Below are positions 18,658 through 27,947 of a DNA stretch of 64,000 bases, piece by piece. This stretch comes from Pseudoalteromonas gelatinilytica (GTDB lineage Bacteria; Pseudomonadota; Gammaproteobacteria; Enterobacterales; Alteromonadaceae), in the NCBI RefSeq assembly GCF_001641615.1, contig NZ_LRRU01000022.1, positions 62,001 through 126,000 of the forward strand. The letters are read 5' to 3'. Each line of letters starts with the position of its first letter. Position 1 is the stretch's first letter. The position numbers and the translations under genes were made by a program. The notes beneath the pieces are model-generated. The model ran no database searches. It saw nothing but the letters and a program-made list of their open reading frames with translations, and was not told the DNA's origin.

Positions 18658-21078
18658 GTGCTGCCAGTTCAAGATATTTATCAATCCCTGTTAACCACAT
18701 TACAGAGTAACCCAATGGCTTTATTGCAAGCGCCACCGGGAGCGGGTAAATCGACATGGCTGCCTCTTACCCTAATGCGCGAAGGTCACTTTAAACGCAT
18801 TGTTATGTTAGAGCCAAGACGACTGGCCGCACGCAATATTGCCCAGTATTTGGCAAGTCAGCAGAATGAAAAAGTCGGTGACAGTGTCGGCTTACGCATT
18901 CGTGGCGAATCAAAAGTAAGTTCTACAACTAAACTCGAAATTGTCACTGAAGGTATGCTGACGCGTATGTTGCAAAATGACCCAGAGCTTAGTGATGTTG
19001 ATTTACTTATATTTGATGAATTTCATGAGCGCTCAATTGCCGCAGATACGGCTTTGGCATTTGCCCTCGAAACACAGGCGGCACTTCGCGATGATTTAAA
19101 AATCTTACTGATGTCGGCAACCTTAGATGGCGATCGTTACAGTGAGTTTTTCAGCTGTCCGATTATTTCATCACAAGGACGAAGCTACCCCATTGATGAA
19201 GTGTATATTCCACTTAAAGACGAAAGCCGTTGGCTCGATGACATACCTGCACTAATAAAACAGGCGCTTAGTGAGCAAACGGGCAGTGCTTTAGTATTTT
19301 TACCAGGGCAGCGTGAAATCATGCGCGTTCAGCAGTCTTTAAATGATTTAGGTGATAGCGTCGAAGTATTTAGCTTGTATGGTGAGCAAAATAAAAACGA
19401 GCAACAAGCTGCTATCGCGCCTGCTAAACATGGTAAACGCAAAGTGGTATTAACCACCAATGTCGCTGAAACCAGTTTGACCATTGAAGGAATACGCATT
19501 GTGGTTGATAGCGGCAAACGCCGTGCTGCCAATTTCAATTTAAAAACCGGTGTTACAGAGCTCGTTACGCAAAGTATTTCTCGTTCTTCTGCCATTCAGC
19601 GCGCTGGTCGTGCTGGGCGAATTGAGCCGGGGGTTGTGTATCGATTAGGCTCTAAACAAACTTTTGAGCGCCGTAATAGCCATGATGCGCCAGAAATTCT
19701 GACCAGTGATATTAGTCAGTTGTTATTAGAGGCAAAGCAGTGGGGGGCGTCACTTGCTGAGCTTAGCTTACTCGACCCACCTAGTAGCCAGCAGATTAAA
19801 CAGGCAACGGCACTTTTGAAAATGCTCGAAGCTATTGATGAAAATGAAAAGCTAACAGCCCTTGGCAGCCAAATGCTGAGCTATGGAGCCGATATTCGCC
19901 TCTCGCATATGCTCATTAAGGCAAAGCAACTAGAGCAGCGCATGCCTGGTATTTATGTATTAGCGGGGTATTTAACGGCACTGCTTGAAAGCCGCATTAG
20001 TATGCCAGCTGATCTTAATTTGGCATTGCATAGCCAGCACAGCAAACCGCATCCAGTATTTAAGCAGCAATTAACATATTGGCTATCGCGCTTGCAACTC
20101 AAGCCGGTTAATGAGCTTAAAACAGAGCACTTGTCGCTGCTGGTGGCACTTGCCTTTCCTGACCGCCTAGCCAAAAAGCGCGGTAATGGTTATTTACTTG
20201 CCAATGGTGCGGGCGCCGACTTAAGTGAGGAGTTTTGGCATAACGATGATTATATTGCCATTGCACATATGGGCGGCCATAAAGGAAACCGTGTTTTTGC
20301 TGCTGTTGCCTTTATGCCAAGTGACCTTGAAGATGAGCTTTCGCATTTATTTACTGAGCAAACTCGCTGCGAATACGATGAAAAAGCAGGGCGTTTTATC
20401 CATCAAGATGAGCTCAAGCTCGGTGCTATCACCATAGCGAGTCAGCCAAGTAAACAGCCCCTAGATAAGAGCGAACGCACTAAAGCGTGGTTAAACTTAT
20501 TTAGTAAGCAGGGGTTTTCGTTATTTAATGAACAGCCCGACAGTGAGCAGTTACTTATTCGAATGAGTTTGGCAAGTAAGCTGTTACCAGAATCATTCCC
20601 GCTTTTAAGTCATGATGAATTAATTGCCGATAACCAATGGCTTGCACCTTATTTGGATGATATTAAAAACCTTGAGCAATTAAAAAAGTTCAATTACAGC
20701 GAAGCAATTAAAAGCTGTTTTGATTGGCAGCAGCAAAGCTTATTGAATGAATTACTGCCCTTACGATTAACGGTGCCAAGTGGTTCAAATGTAAAAGTGA
20801 CCTATCAGCTTGATGGCCCTGCGAAGCTCAGTGTACGCATGCAAGAAGTGTATGGTATGACCAGCACGCCTTTGCTGGCACAAGGTAAACTGCCATTATT
20901 AATGGAGCTATTATCACCAGCGAGGCGACCGCTGCAGTTAACTCAAGACTTAGCTAACTTTTGGCAAACGAGTTACCGCGATGTGCAAAAAGAAATGAAA
21001 GGGCGTTATCCAAAACATTTTTGGCCAGACGACCCAGCCACCAGCCAAGCAACTAATAAAGTAAAAAGTAAGATGTGA
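18658..21078 (+). CDS. hrpB: ATP-dependent RNA helicase HrpB
   Basis: DEAH-box helicase, 806 residues (E. coli 809). Walker A APPGAGKST at about 26-33, DEFHER (DExH, motif II), SATLDG (motif III), and QRAGRAGR (motif VI) are all present, followed by the HrpB-specific C-terminal region with PKHFWPDDP near the end. Cytosolic; physiological role in bacteria is poorly defined. GTG start. A hairpin follows the stop codon. Confidence 0.93.
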   Translation: MLPVQDIYQSLLTTLQSNPMALLQAPPGAGKSTWLPLTLMREGHFKRIVMLEPRRLAARNIAQYLASQQNEKVGDSVGLRIRGESKVSSTTKLEIVTEGMLTRMLQNDPELSDVDLLIFDEFHERSIAADTALAFALETQAALRDDLKILLMSATLDGDRYSEFFSCPIISSQGRSYPIDEVYIPLKDESRWLDDIPALIKQALSEQTGSALVFLPGQREIMRVQQSLNDLGDSVEVFSLYGEQNKNEQQAAIAPAKHGKRKVVLTTNVAETSLTIEGIRIVVDSGKRRAANFNLKTGVTELVTQSISRSSAIQRAGRAGRIEPGVVYRLGSKQTFERRNSHDAPEILTSDISQLLLEAKQWGASLAELSLLDPPSSQQIKQATALLKMLEAIDENEKLTALGSQMLSYGADIRLSHMLIKAKQLEQRMPGIYVLAGYLTALLESRISMPADLNLALHSQHSKPHPVFKQQLTYWLSRLQLKPVNELKTEHLSLLVALAFPDRLAKKRGNGYLLANGAGADLSEEFWHNDDYIAIAHMGGHKGNRVFAAVAFMPSDLEDELSHLFTEQTRCEYDEKAGRFIHQDELKLGAITIASQPSKQPLDKSERTKAWLNLFSKQGFSLFNEQPDSEQLLIRMSLASKLLPESFPLLSHDELIADNQWLAPYLDDIKNLEQLKKFNYSEAIKSCFDWQQQSLLNELLPLRLTVPSGSNVKVTYQLDGPAKLSVRMQEVYGMTSTPLLAQGKLPLLMELLSPARRPLQLTQDLANFWQTSYRDVQKEMKGRYPKHFWPDDPATSQATNKVKSKM

Positions 21079-21083
21079 TTTTA

Positions 21084-21112
21084 ATGAAGCTGAGTGCTTA
21101 GCTCAGCTTCAT
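21084..21112 (+). terminator. Hairpin after hrpB
   Basis: Eleven-bp arms ATGAAGCTGAG and CTCAGCTTCAT around a 7-nt loop just after the stop codon. No T-run follows, so termination is uncertain. Confidence 0.45.
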
Positions 21113-21228
21113 CACTTGCCTTAGAGCTGCATGCTTCATAAACCGTTACAATTTCCAGCCTTGTTTTGGTATCCCTTTTGTTGACTGTTTAGTAGTCTAA
21201 TTGAGTCATTAGTAAAAAGAGAAAGCCA

Positions 21229-21666
21229 GTGTCTGCAGCTATTACCCTTGCTCAATATGTTAAAAAACGAACAGGTGTGCCTCTGGGGCATAAAGATTCG
21301 CTGCGCAATATGCTGACACGCTCGCTGGGTGCGAGCTCGTTTTATCTGTTTTGGCGATATTGGAATCCGGTGTGGAGCTATTATTTATCTCGGTATGTAA
21401 TGAAGCCTTGCAATGACATTATGCCGGTTTGGTGTGCGGTTGTTGTTACTTTTGCTGTCAGTGGGGCGCTGCACGATTTAGCAGTGAGTTTAGTGAAGTT
21501 AAAGCCACTATTCTTTTTTACTCCTTGGTTTACTGTGATGGGCGCTTTGGTATTAGTAAGCAAGTACAGCCAAATACAGTTTAGCTCTGCTCCTTGGTTG
21601 TTTAGAGCGCTCGCCAACATCAGCTTTATTGTATTGAGCTATTGGTTGACGAGCCACCTTTTTTAG
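21229..21666 (+). CDS. Small membrane protein resembling the C-terminal part of MBOAT acyltransferases
   Basis: 145 residues with three to four membrane helices. FWRYWNPVWSYYL and TFAVSGALHDLAV resemble the FWRRWN and SGxxH segments around the active-site His of membrane-bound O-acyltransferases, but full MBOAT proteins are about 400-500 residues, so most of the usual fold is missing. It could be a minimal relative or a remnant. GTG start. Convergent with the oxidoreductase at 21671 (4-bp gap). Confidence 0.5.
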   Translation: MSAAITLAQYVKKRTGVPLGHKDSLRNMLTRSLGASSFYLFWRYWNPVWSYYLSRYVMKPCNDIMPVWCAVVVTFAVSGALHDLAVSLVKLKPLFFFTPWFTVMGALVLVSKYSQIQFSSAPWLFRALANISFIVLSYWLTSHLF

Positions 21667-21670
21667 TGCG

Positions 21671-22762
21671 TTATTGCGTTGCTAAGGGGTAGTCAGTGTA
21701 GCCTTTAGCACCGCCTCCAAATAGGGTATCTGGATCATGCTGAGCCAGTTCAATGCCTTGTTCAATACGCGCTGGCAGATCTGGGTTGGCAACAAACGGG
21801 CGACCAAAACCAATTAAATCAGCCCAGCCTGCGGCTAATGCTTGCTCTGCTTTCTCGTCAGTGTACTTGCCTGCATAAATCATTAGTCCAGCATAGTTCT
21901 TACGTAGCGCTTGCTTAAAACTTTGCTCCATTAAAGGCGCATCATCCCAATCAGCTTCGGCAATGTGCAGGTAAGCAACGTTGAGTTTATTGAGTACTTT
22001 TGCTGCGCCAATATAGGTTTCGAACGGGTTTTCATCGACCGTCCCATTGAGTGTTGTGAGTGGAGCAAGGCGTACGCCAACACGCTCAGCGCCAATTTCA
22101 TCACATACCGCTTGTGTCACTTGTTGTAAAAAGCGTAAGCGGTTTTCTAAACTGCCGCCGTATTCATCGGTGCGTTGGTTCGACTCTGAATCAATAAATT
22201 GATTAATTAAGTAACCATTGGCAGCATGAAGTTCAATACCATCAAACCCTGCATCTACAGCATTACGGGCAGCTTGACGGTATTCGTTTATAACCTGTTT
22301 GATGTCGTCGTGGCTCATTGCGCGTGGCTGTGCTGTGGCAACAAAATCGGGTTTGTCATCTTCATCAATAAAAACTTTGACGTCTTTAGCTGCAATCGCT
22401 GATGGCGCAATTGGTTGCTCACCACCTGTGTTACTTGGGTGAGATACGCGGCCAACATGCCAAAGCTGAGCAAACATAATGCCACCAGCTTGATGAACTT
22501 TGTCGGTTACTTTTTTCCAGCCAGCAATTTGCTCGGCAGTATAAATACCCGGTGTCCAAGCATAGCCCTTACCTAGGGCTGATATTTGTGTGCCTTCGCT
22601 AATAATTAAGCCGGCGCTGGCACGTTGTGCATAGTAGTCGGCCATTAACTCATTGGCGATATCACCCGGTTGTGATGAGCGAGAGCGAGTCATTGGTGGC
22701 ATGACAATGCGGTTTTTTAGTGTGTGACCGGCAAGTTGTACGGTATCGAATAATTTGTTCAT
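21671..22762 (-). CDS. nemA: Old Yellow Enzyme family alkene reductase
   Basis: 363-residue FMN-dependent, NAD(P)H-using ene-reductase resembling E. coli NemA; reduces activated double bonds, quinones and nitro compounds. A TIM-barrel enzyme with the substrate-binding H179 and N182 (HAANGYL), and the RTDEYGGSLENR signature. AAGGAG 5 nt before the ATG. It lies downstream of the LysR gene; a 15-bp palindrome (22832-22846) stands in its promoter region. The nemA symbol is by similarity; other OYE paralogues exist. Confidence 0.85.
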   Translation of the reverse strand: MNKLFDTVQLAGHTLKNRIVMPPMTRSRSSQPGDIANELMADYYAQRASAGLIISEGTQISALGKGYAWTPGIYTAEQIAGWKKVTDKVHQAGGIMFAQLWHVGRVSHPSNTGGEQPIAPSAIAAKDVKVFIDEDDKPDFVATAQPRAMSHDDIKQVINEYRQAARNAVDAGFDGIELHAANGYLINQFIDSESNQRTDEYGGSLENRLRFLQQVTQAVCDEIGAERVGVRLAPLTTLNGTVDENPFETYIGAAKVLNKLNVAYLHIAEADWDDAPLMEQSFKQALRKNYAGLMIYAGKYTDEKAEQALAAGWADLIGFGRPFVANPDLPARIEQGIELAQHDPDTLFGGGAKGYTDYPLATQ

Positions 22763-22831
22763 TACGGCTCCTTGAAAGCGAATATGCTTTCAGCATAACG
22801 AAAATTATTTATGAAATTAATGCCACTAATC

Positions 22832-22846
22832 ACAAAACACTTTTGT
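22832..22846. promoter_or_regulatory. Palindrome ACAAAACACTTTTGT, likely LysR site (nemA side)
   Basis: Two 6-bp arms ACAAAA and TTTTGT around CAC. The inverse complement differs by one base from the palindrome at 23771-23785 upstream of the LysR gene. Shared spacing and arms suggest one regulator binds both. Confidence 0.55.
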
Positions 22847-22861
22847 TAAAATTGCAAAAAA

Positions 22862-23749
22862 CTACAGCGTTAACCTGGGTGCTATAAAGTCTAAAAACGC
22901 TAATACTCGTGATGAAACACCACTGTTTTGATAATACACCGCATGCACTTTTTCGCGGCGATTAGGGCTCAGTACCTCGCCTTCGAGCACTTTTACTAAA
23001 CTGCCTGCTTTTAAATCTTCGTTGATCATAAATTCCGACAACAAGGTAATGCCGTGACCTTGAATACAAAGCTGGCGCACAGTTTCACCACTTGATGCAC
23101 TGATTGAAAATTTTAGGTCTAAAGGCGTGGTTAGCGGCCAGTGATTTAAATGCGGCGCATCGGTAAAACCAATAAGCTGGTGCGAGGCTAAGTCGGTTAA
23201 CTCATTTAAAGGTGATGAAGTCTTTAAATAATCCGGGCTGGCAACGAGCTGTAGTTTGCTAACTCCCAAAGTGCGCGCATGCAAGTTTGAGTCAGCAAGC
23301 TCGCCAATACGAATAGCAATATCGGTTTTATGCTCAAGCAAATCGATAATGTTGTCGTGGCTGGTGATCTCAAGTTTTATGTCAGGATAAGCTTGGTTAA
23401 AGGCTTTTAAATGTGGCGCTAATTGGTGAAACACAAAAGGACTTGCAGCATCGACTCTTAATTTTCCTGATGGGGCGCAGTGTAGAAGCTTTAAGGCTTC
23501 TTCGCCTTGTGCAAGCTGACTCAGTGCTTCTCTAGCATAGCCTAAAAATAACTGACCTTCTTCGGTCAGCTCAATGCGCCTTGTGGTGCGGTTGAATAAG
23601 GTAACGTTTAATGATTTTTCAAGCCGAGTTACCGCCCGTGATATTTTTGCAACTTGCTCATCTAAGGCATTGGCTGCACTTGAGAACCCGCCGGTGTCAA
23701 CCACGCTAATAAATGCTTCTAAATCTTGGGTGTTGGAGATCACGCTCAT
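22862..23749 (-). CDS. LysR-family transcriptional regulator
   Basis: 295 residues: N-terminal winged helix-turn-helix (about 1-62, GFSSAANALDEQVAKISRAV) and a C-terminal effector-binding domain. It is read in the same direction as the ene-reductase and divergently from the MFS exporter; palindromes flank both promoter regions. Likely controls both in response to a reactive compound. AAAAGG upstream supports the ATG. Confidence 0.85.
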   Translation of the reverse strand: MSVISNTQDLEAFISVVDTGGFSSAANALDEQVAKISRAVTRLEKSLNVTLFNRTTRRIELTEEGQLFLGYAREALSQLAQGEEALKLLHCAPSGKLRVDAASPFVFHQLAPHLKAFNQAYPDIKLEITSHDNIIDLLEHKTDIAIRIGELADSNLHARTLGVSKLQLVASPDYLKTSSPLNELTDLASHQLIGFTDAPHLNHWPLTTPLDLKFSISASSGETVRQLCIQGHGITLLSEFMINEDLKAGSLVKVLEGEVLSPNRREKVHAVYYQNSGVSSRVLAFLDFIAPRLTL

Positions 23750-23768
23750 GGTTTTACCTTTTCATTTT

Positions 23769-23787
23769 TGACAAAAGTATTTTGTCA
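23769..23787. promoter_or_regulatory. 19-bp palindrome between lysR-type gene and MFS gene
   Basis: TGACAAAA-GTA-TTTTGTCA, perfect 8-bp arms. Core 23771-23785 matches the palindrome at 22832-22846 in 14 of 15 positions. Located 20 bp upstream of the regulator start, fitting autoregulation plus control of the divergent exporter. Confidence 0.6.
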
Positions 23788-23859
23788 CTACTGCTATTTT
23801 TTGCAAATTTAATTTTAGCCACAATAGCCGCACTTTCAAAATTAAACAGAGGATATGTG

Positions 23860-25041
23860 ATGCCAATAGCATTACTTGCGTTAACTCTCAGTGCGTTTGC
23901 CATAGGCACCACTGAGTTTGTGATTGTCGGCTTAGTGCCAACTATCGCTAATGATTTAGCGGTTTCGTTACCGAGTGCCGGGCTACTTGTTAGCTTGTAC
24001 GCATTAGGGGTTGCGGTGGGGGCGCCAGTATTAACCGCGCTTACCGGACGCTGGAATCGAAAACATGTATTACTTAGCTTAATGAGCCTATTTGTAATCG
24101 GTAATTTACTGGCTTGGCAAGCACCTAGTTATGGTAGCTTGATCACCGCAAGGATTTTAACAGGCCTTGCCCATGGGGTGTTTTTCTCAATTGGTTCAAC
24201 CATCGCTACTGGGCTTGTCAGTAAAGATAAAGAAGCCAGTGCTATTGCGATTATGTTTACTGGTTTAACGGTTGCATTAGTAACCGGTGTGCCATTAGGG
24301 ACTTGGATTGGTCAGCACTTTGGTTGGCGAGCGACCTTTTTAGTGGTGTCTTTACTGGGCTTAATTGCACTTGTTGGTAGCGCGTTTTTAATTCCGAGCA
24401 ATTTAAAGCAAAGTAAACCGGCTACTTTGAGTGAGCAATTAAAAGTAATGGTGCAGCCTAGGCTTTTACTCGTGTACTTGATGACCATACTTGGTTATGG
24501 TGGCACATTTACTGCCTTTACCTATTTAGCGCCTATTTTAGAGCAGCAAACTGGATTTGCATCAGCCACCATTAGTTTAATTATGCTGGTATATGGGGTA
24601 TCGGTTGCTGTTGGCAATATCTACGGCGGTAAATTAGCCGATAAAAAAGGCCCCATTAGTGCGCTGACTATTATCTTTAGTGCTTTAAGTATTGTGCTGT
24701 TAGTGCTGACCTTTACCATGCAATCTAAAGTCACTGCGGTACTGACCATACTTGTATGGGGGGCATTTGCGTTTGGTAATGTGCCTGGGCTGCAAGTTTA
24801 TGTGGTTAAACTTGCCGAAAAGTTTACACCCAATGCCGTCGATGTGGCCTCTGGGTTAAACATTGCTGCGTTTAATATCGGTATTGCGCTGGGCTCAGTG
24901 TTAGGTGGCATTGTCGTTGAAAACTACTCATTGCAAGACACTGCTTGGATTGGTGCTATCATCAGTTTAGCGGCGCTAATTGCAACACGATACAGCGGTT
25001 ATTTAGATAAACGTGAGATCATAAAGCCACAAACAGCTTAA
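23860..25041 (+). CDS. MFS efflux transporter (DHA1 type)
   Basis: 393-residue, 12-helix major facilitator protein resembling drug/sugar exporters of the DHA1 group (FAIGTTEFVIVGLVPTIAND at the start; GRWNRKH in loop 2-3). Start at ATG 23860 with AGAGGA 6 nt upstream; the longer frame from 23713 overlaps the LysR gene. Divergent from, and presumably controlled by, that regulator. Substrate unknown. Confidence 0.82.
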   Translation: MPIALLALTLSAFAIGTTEFVIVGLVPTIANDLAVSLPSAGLLVSLYALGVAVGAPVLTALTGRWNRKHVLLSLMSLFVIGNLLAWQAPSYGSLITARILTGLAHGVFFSIGSTIATGLVSKDKEASAIAIMFTGLTVALVTGVPLGTWIGQHFGWRATFLVVSLLGLIALVGSAFLIPSNLKQSKPATLSEQLKVMVQPRLLLVYLMTILGYGGTFTAFTYLAPILEQQTGFASATISLIMLVYGVSVAVGNIYGGKLADKKGPISALTIIFSALSIVLLVLTFTMQSKVTAVLTILVWGAFAFGNVPGLQVYVVKLAEKFTPNAVDVASGLNIAAFNIGIALGSVLGGIVVENYSLQDTAWIGAIISLAALIATRYSGYLDKREIIKPQTA

Positions 25042-25130
25042 AACTAAATTGTTGATAGTTCGATGCTTTGTCGTTATTTTAGGTGCGTAGTTTGATTATT
25101 AGTCATTAACTAAAACCACAAGGAATAACG

Positions 25131-25598
25131 ATGAAGCCCCTTTATTTTCTAGCTATTTGTTTGCTAAGCACATTTAGCAGCCAAGCAAAGCAAGCTAACC
25201 CAGAGCTCACAGCATTAGCACAGCAGTACTTTAATACCATGGTTGCAACACAAGCACCCAATGCCACCAACAAAGAATTAGAAGCCTTTTTAGCTTTATT
25301 AACTGACGATGTAGCAAATCAACACTTACCTTATCAAACAGATGATTCAAGAGAGCCAGATGGCAAAGCGATGATGCGTAAAGGCATGACTTTTTACCTT
25401 GGGGCGCACACTGAATACCAAGCAAACTTACTCGATACCTTTATTTTTAATGATTCTGCCATTGCTTTGCGTTATACCCATCACGCTAAAGGTATACACC
25501 CACAAAACCAGCAAGAAATTGAATACACGCAAACCATTATGGATGTGCTCGAAATCGAAGATGGCAAGATAGCGGTGATTCGTAAATACCACGAATGA
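25131..25598 (+). CDS. Secreted NTF2/SnoaL-like protein
   Basis: 155 residues with a signal peptide (about 1-19, cleavage near SQA) and a single NTF2-like (SnoaL-type) cone domain. Enzymatic role unknown; such domains act as isomerases/cyclases or ligand-binding folds. Downstream of the MFS gene by 89 bp on the same strand; a terminator follows. Confidence 0.6.
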   Translation: MKPLYFLAICLLSTFSSQAKQANPELTALAQQYFNTMVATQAPNATNKELEAFLALLTDDVANQHLPYQTDDSREPDGKAMMRKGMTFYLGAHTEYQANLLDTFIFNDSAIALRYTHHAKGIHPQNQQEIEYTQTIMDVLEIEDGKIAVIRKYHE

Positions 25599-25625
25599 GC
25601 TTAGCTTAACTTTTAGCCTAAAATG

Positions 25626-25648
25626 AGCGCTTTTATAAGCGCTTTTTT
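25626..25648 (+). terminator. Terminator after the NTF2-like gene
   Basis: AGCGCTT and AAGCGCT arms with a 4-nt loop and a run of six T residues. Confidence 0.8.
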
Positions 25649-25865
25649 ATTAAAAATACGCCTGCAATAAATTTTCTCTTTTTTCCGCATTTCAGCTTAA
25701 ATTCATACTTTTTAGGCTTTATTTTGAATAAATTTAAAACTTTTTTATATTCCGGATAATAAACGTAAGAACAGTGGGTTAGCTTAACTTACGAGTGTAG
25801 CTTTGCGGTTGTTTACAATTTGTCAACCTTGAATTGCCATGCTCATTACCTTAACCTTTATTTTA

Positions 25866-25879
25866 ATTGAACGTTCAAT
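25866..25879. promoter_or_regulatory. BetI-type operator
   Basis: ATTGAACGTTCAAT, a perfect palindrome 12 bp before the betI start. It resembles the BetI box of choline operons (TTGAACGTTCAA core), so betI is likely autoregulated and the operon derepressed by choline. Confidence 0.7.
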
Positions 25880-25891
25880 CAATAAAAAATT

Positions 25892-26482
25892 ATGCCGAAA
25901 GTTGGAATGGAACCTGTTCGTCGTCAGCAGTTAATTGACGCCACAATAGAGTCGGTTGCAGAGCTTGGTTTGCAAGGCACCACCATAAATAGCATTAGTA
26001 AAAAGGCAGGCTTATCGTCTGGCATTATCAGTCATTATTTTGGTGGTAAGCAGGGCTTAATTGAAGCCACTGTGCGTTATTTATTGACGAGTTTAAAGCA
26101 AGCTCTGATGAATCAAGTAACGCCGCATACTAGCCCAGAGCAACGATTAATGTTTATCGTTGAAGCAAACTTTTCGCGTATTCAGCAGCAAAGCAATAAC
26201 ACCAAAACTTGGTTGAGCTTTTGGGCGCATTCTATGCACGACGCCCAGTTGCATCGCTTACAAAACGTAAATAGTAAACGTTTATTTAGTAACTTATTAA
26301 GCTCATTCAAACAGTTAATGAGCGATAGTGATGCCAACTTAGCTGCTGAGTTAAGTGCAGCCATGATCGATGGTTTATGGCTAAGAGCCGTATTAAGTAA
26401 GTCAGACCAAGATCAATTCGAACATTGTGAGCAATTAGCTAAAGACTACATTCGTTCACTGATAAAACAGTATGGAGCCTAA
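25892..26482 (+). CDS. betI: Choline-responsive TetR repressor BetI
   Basis: 196-residue TetR regulator. N-terminus [20 protein letters not shown] and the HTH region [18 protein letters not shown] closely follow E. coli BetI. It should repress the bet operon when choline is absent. First gene of betI-betB-betA; its 3' end contains the Shine-Dalgarno for betB. Confidence 0.92.
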   Translation: MPKVGMEPVRRQQLIDATIESVAELGLQGTTINSISKKAGLSSGIISHYFGGKQGLIEATVRYLLTSLKQALMNQVTPHTSPEQRLMFIVEANFSRIQQQSNNTKTWLSFWAHSMHDAQLHRLQNVNSKRLFSNLLSSFKQLMSDSDANLAAELSAAMIDGLWLRAVLSKSDQDQFEHCEQLAKDYIRSLIKQYGA

Positions 26483-26483
26483 A

Positions 26484-27947
26484 ATGACCACACCTGTTTA
26501 CGAAAATTTTATTAATGGCCATTTTTTAAAGAATCAAACTGGCGATACCTTTGCAGTTAAGAATCCTGCAACGGATGAAGTAATCTATCACGTTGAAATC
26601 GCTGATGAGTTTATTCAAAACGCGTCAATCGAAAGCGCAAAACAAGGGTTTGCAGCGTGGTCTGCAATGACGCCAATTGAGCGTAGCCGTATTTTATTAA
26701 AAGCCGTGGCAATCTTACGCGAGCGTAACGATGAACTGGCAAAAGTAGAAGTACTTGATACGGGTAAGCCTTGGCAAGAAGCCGAGTGTGTCGATGTTGA
26801 AACTGGCGCCGATGTTATCGAATATTTTGCTGGTCTTGCTCCTGCACAAGTGGGTCAGCAACAAATGGTTGGCAATGATTTTTACTACACTCGTAAAGAG
26901 CCTTTAGGTATCTGTGCCGGTATTGGTGCATGGAACTACCCACTACAAATTGCTTGTTGGAAATCAGGCCCAGCACTGGCTGCGGGTAATGCGGTTATTT
27001 TTAAACCTTCAGAAGAAACACCACTTGGTGCAATTAAACTTGCAGAGATTTTCATCGAAGCGGGTGTACCTGCTGGCGTATTCAACGTCGTGCAAGGCGC
27101 TGCTGAAGTAGGGCAATGGTTAACAGCAAACCCAAATATTGAAAAAGTGTCTTTCACTGGTGAAGTAGGCACAGGCAAAAAAGTAATGGCAAGCGCTGCT
27201 GGTTCACTTAAAGATGTGACCATGGAGCTTGGTGGTAAGTCACCGTTATTAGTATTTGATGATGCCGATGTATCACAAGCTGTTAGTGCGGCAATGCTAG
27301 GTAATTTTTATACGCAAGGCGAAATCTGCACTAACTGTACGCGCATTTATGTGCATAAAAATGTTTATCAGCAGTTTATTGATGAGCTGAAAACACGCAC
27401 TGAGCAAAATATTATTGCTGGCGACCCAATGGATCCTGAGGTGAATTTAGGGGCGCTTATCTCTAAAAAGCATCAAGAGCTTGTACTTGGCTATATCGAT
27501 AAAGGTATTCAAGAAGGCGCAACCTTATTAACCGGCGGTAAGGCACTATCACCAGCATCTGCTCCAAACGGCTACTTTGTGGAACCGACCGTTTTTGTCG
27601 ACTGTAAAGACGACATGACCATAGTTAAAGAAGAGATCTTTGGCCCGGTAATGAGCGTGTTGGTGTTTGATGATGAAGATGACGTTATTCAGCGTGCAAA
27701 CGATACCCACCTTGGCTTAGCCGCAGGCGTGTTCACTAAAGATATTCAGCGTGCACACCGCGTGATCCACCAGTTACAAGCCGGTATTTGTTGGATAAAC
27801 AGCTATGGTAATTCACCTGCAGAAATGCCCGTAGGTGGTTACAAGCAATCAGGTATCGGCCGTGAAAACGGTATCGAAACTTTAGATCACTATACCCAAA
27901 CTAAATCGATTTATGTGGGTATGAGCAATATAGAGAGTCCATTTTAA
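26484..27947 (+). CDS. betB: Betaine aldehyde dehydrogenase
   Basis: 487 residues (E. coli 490). NAD(P)-dependent oxidation of betaine aldehyde to glycine betaine. Catalytic Cys in GEICTNCTR and general-base Glu in MELGGKSPL are present. Start ATG 26484 with GGAG 6 nt upstream, one nt after the betI stop; the frame is open to 26472 but that overlaps betI. Stop overlaps the betA start by one base (TAATG). Confidence 0.94.
   Translation: MTTPVYENFINGHFLKNQTGDTFAVKNPATDEVIYHVEIADEFIQNASIESAKQGFAAWSAMTPIERSRILLKAVAILRERNDELAKVEVLDTGKPWQEAECVDVETGADVIEYFAGLAPAQVGQQQMVGNDFYYTRKEPLGICAGIGAWNYPLQIACWKSGPALAAGNAVIFKPSEETPLGAIKLAEIFIEAGVPAGVFNVVQGAAEVGQWLTANPNIEKVSFTGEVGTGKKVMASAAGSLKDVTMELGGKSPLLVFDDADVSQAVSAAMLGNFYTQGEICTNCTRIYVHKNVYQQFIDELKTRTEQNIIAGDPMDPEVNLGALISKKHQELVLGYIDKGIQEGATLLTGGKALSPASAPNGYFVEPTVFVDCKDDMTIVKEEIFGPVMSVLVFDDEDDVIQRANDTHLGLAAGVFTKDIQRAHRVIHQLQAGICWINSYGNSPAEMPVGGYKQSGIGRENGIETLDHYTQTKSIYVGMSNIESPF

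Noticed and set aside
23713-23859. Longer MFS start at 23713
   Set aside because: It would overlap the divergent LysR gene and its operator; ATG 23860 has a strong Shine-Dalgarno and begins at the first helix.
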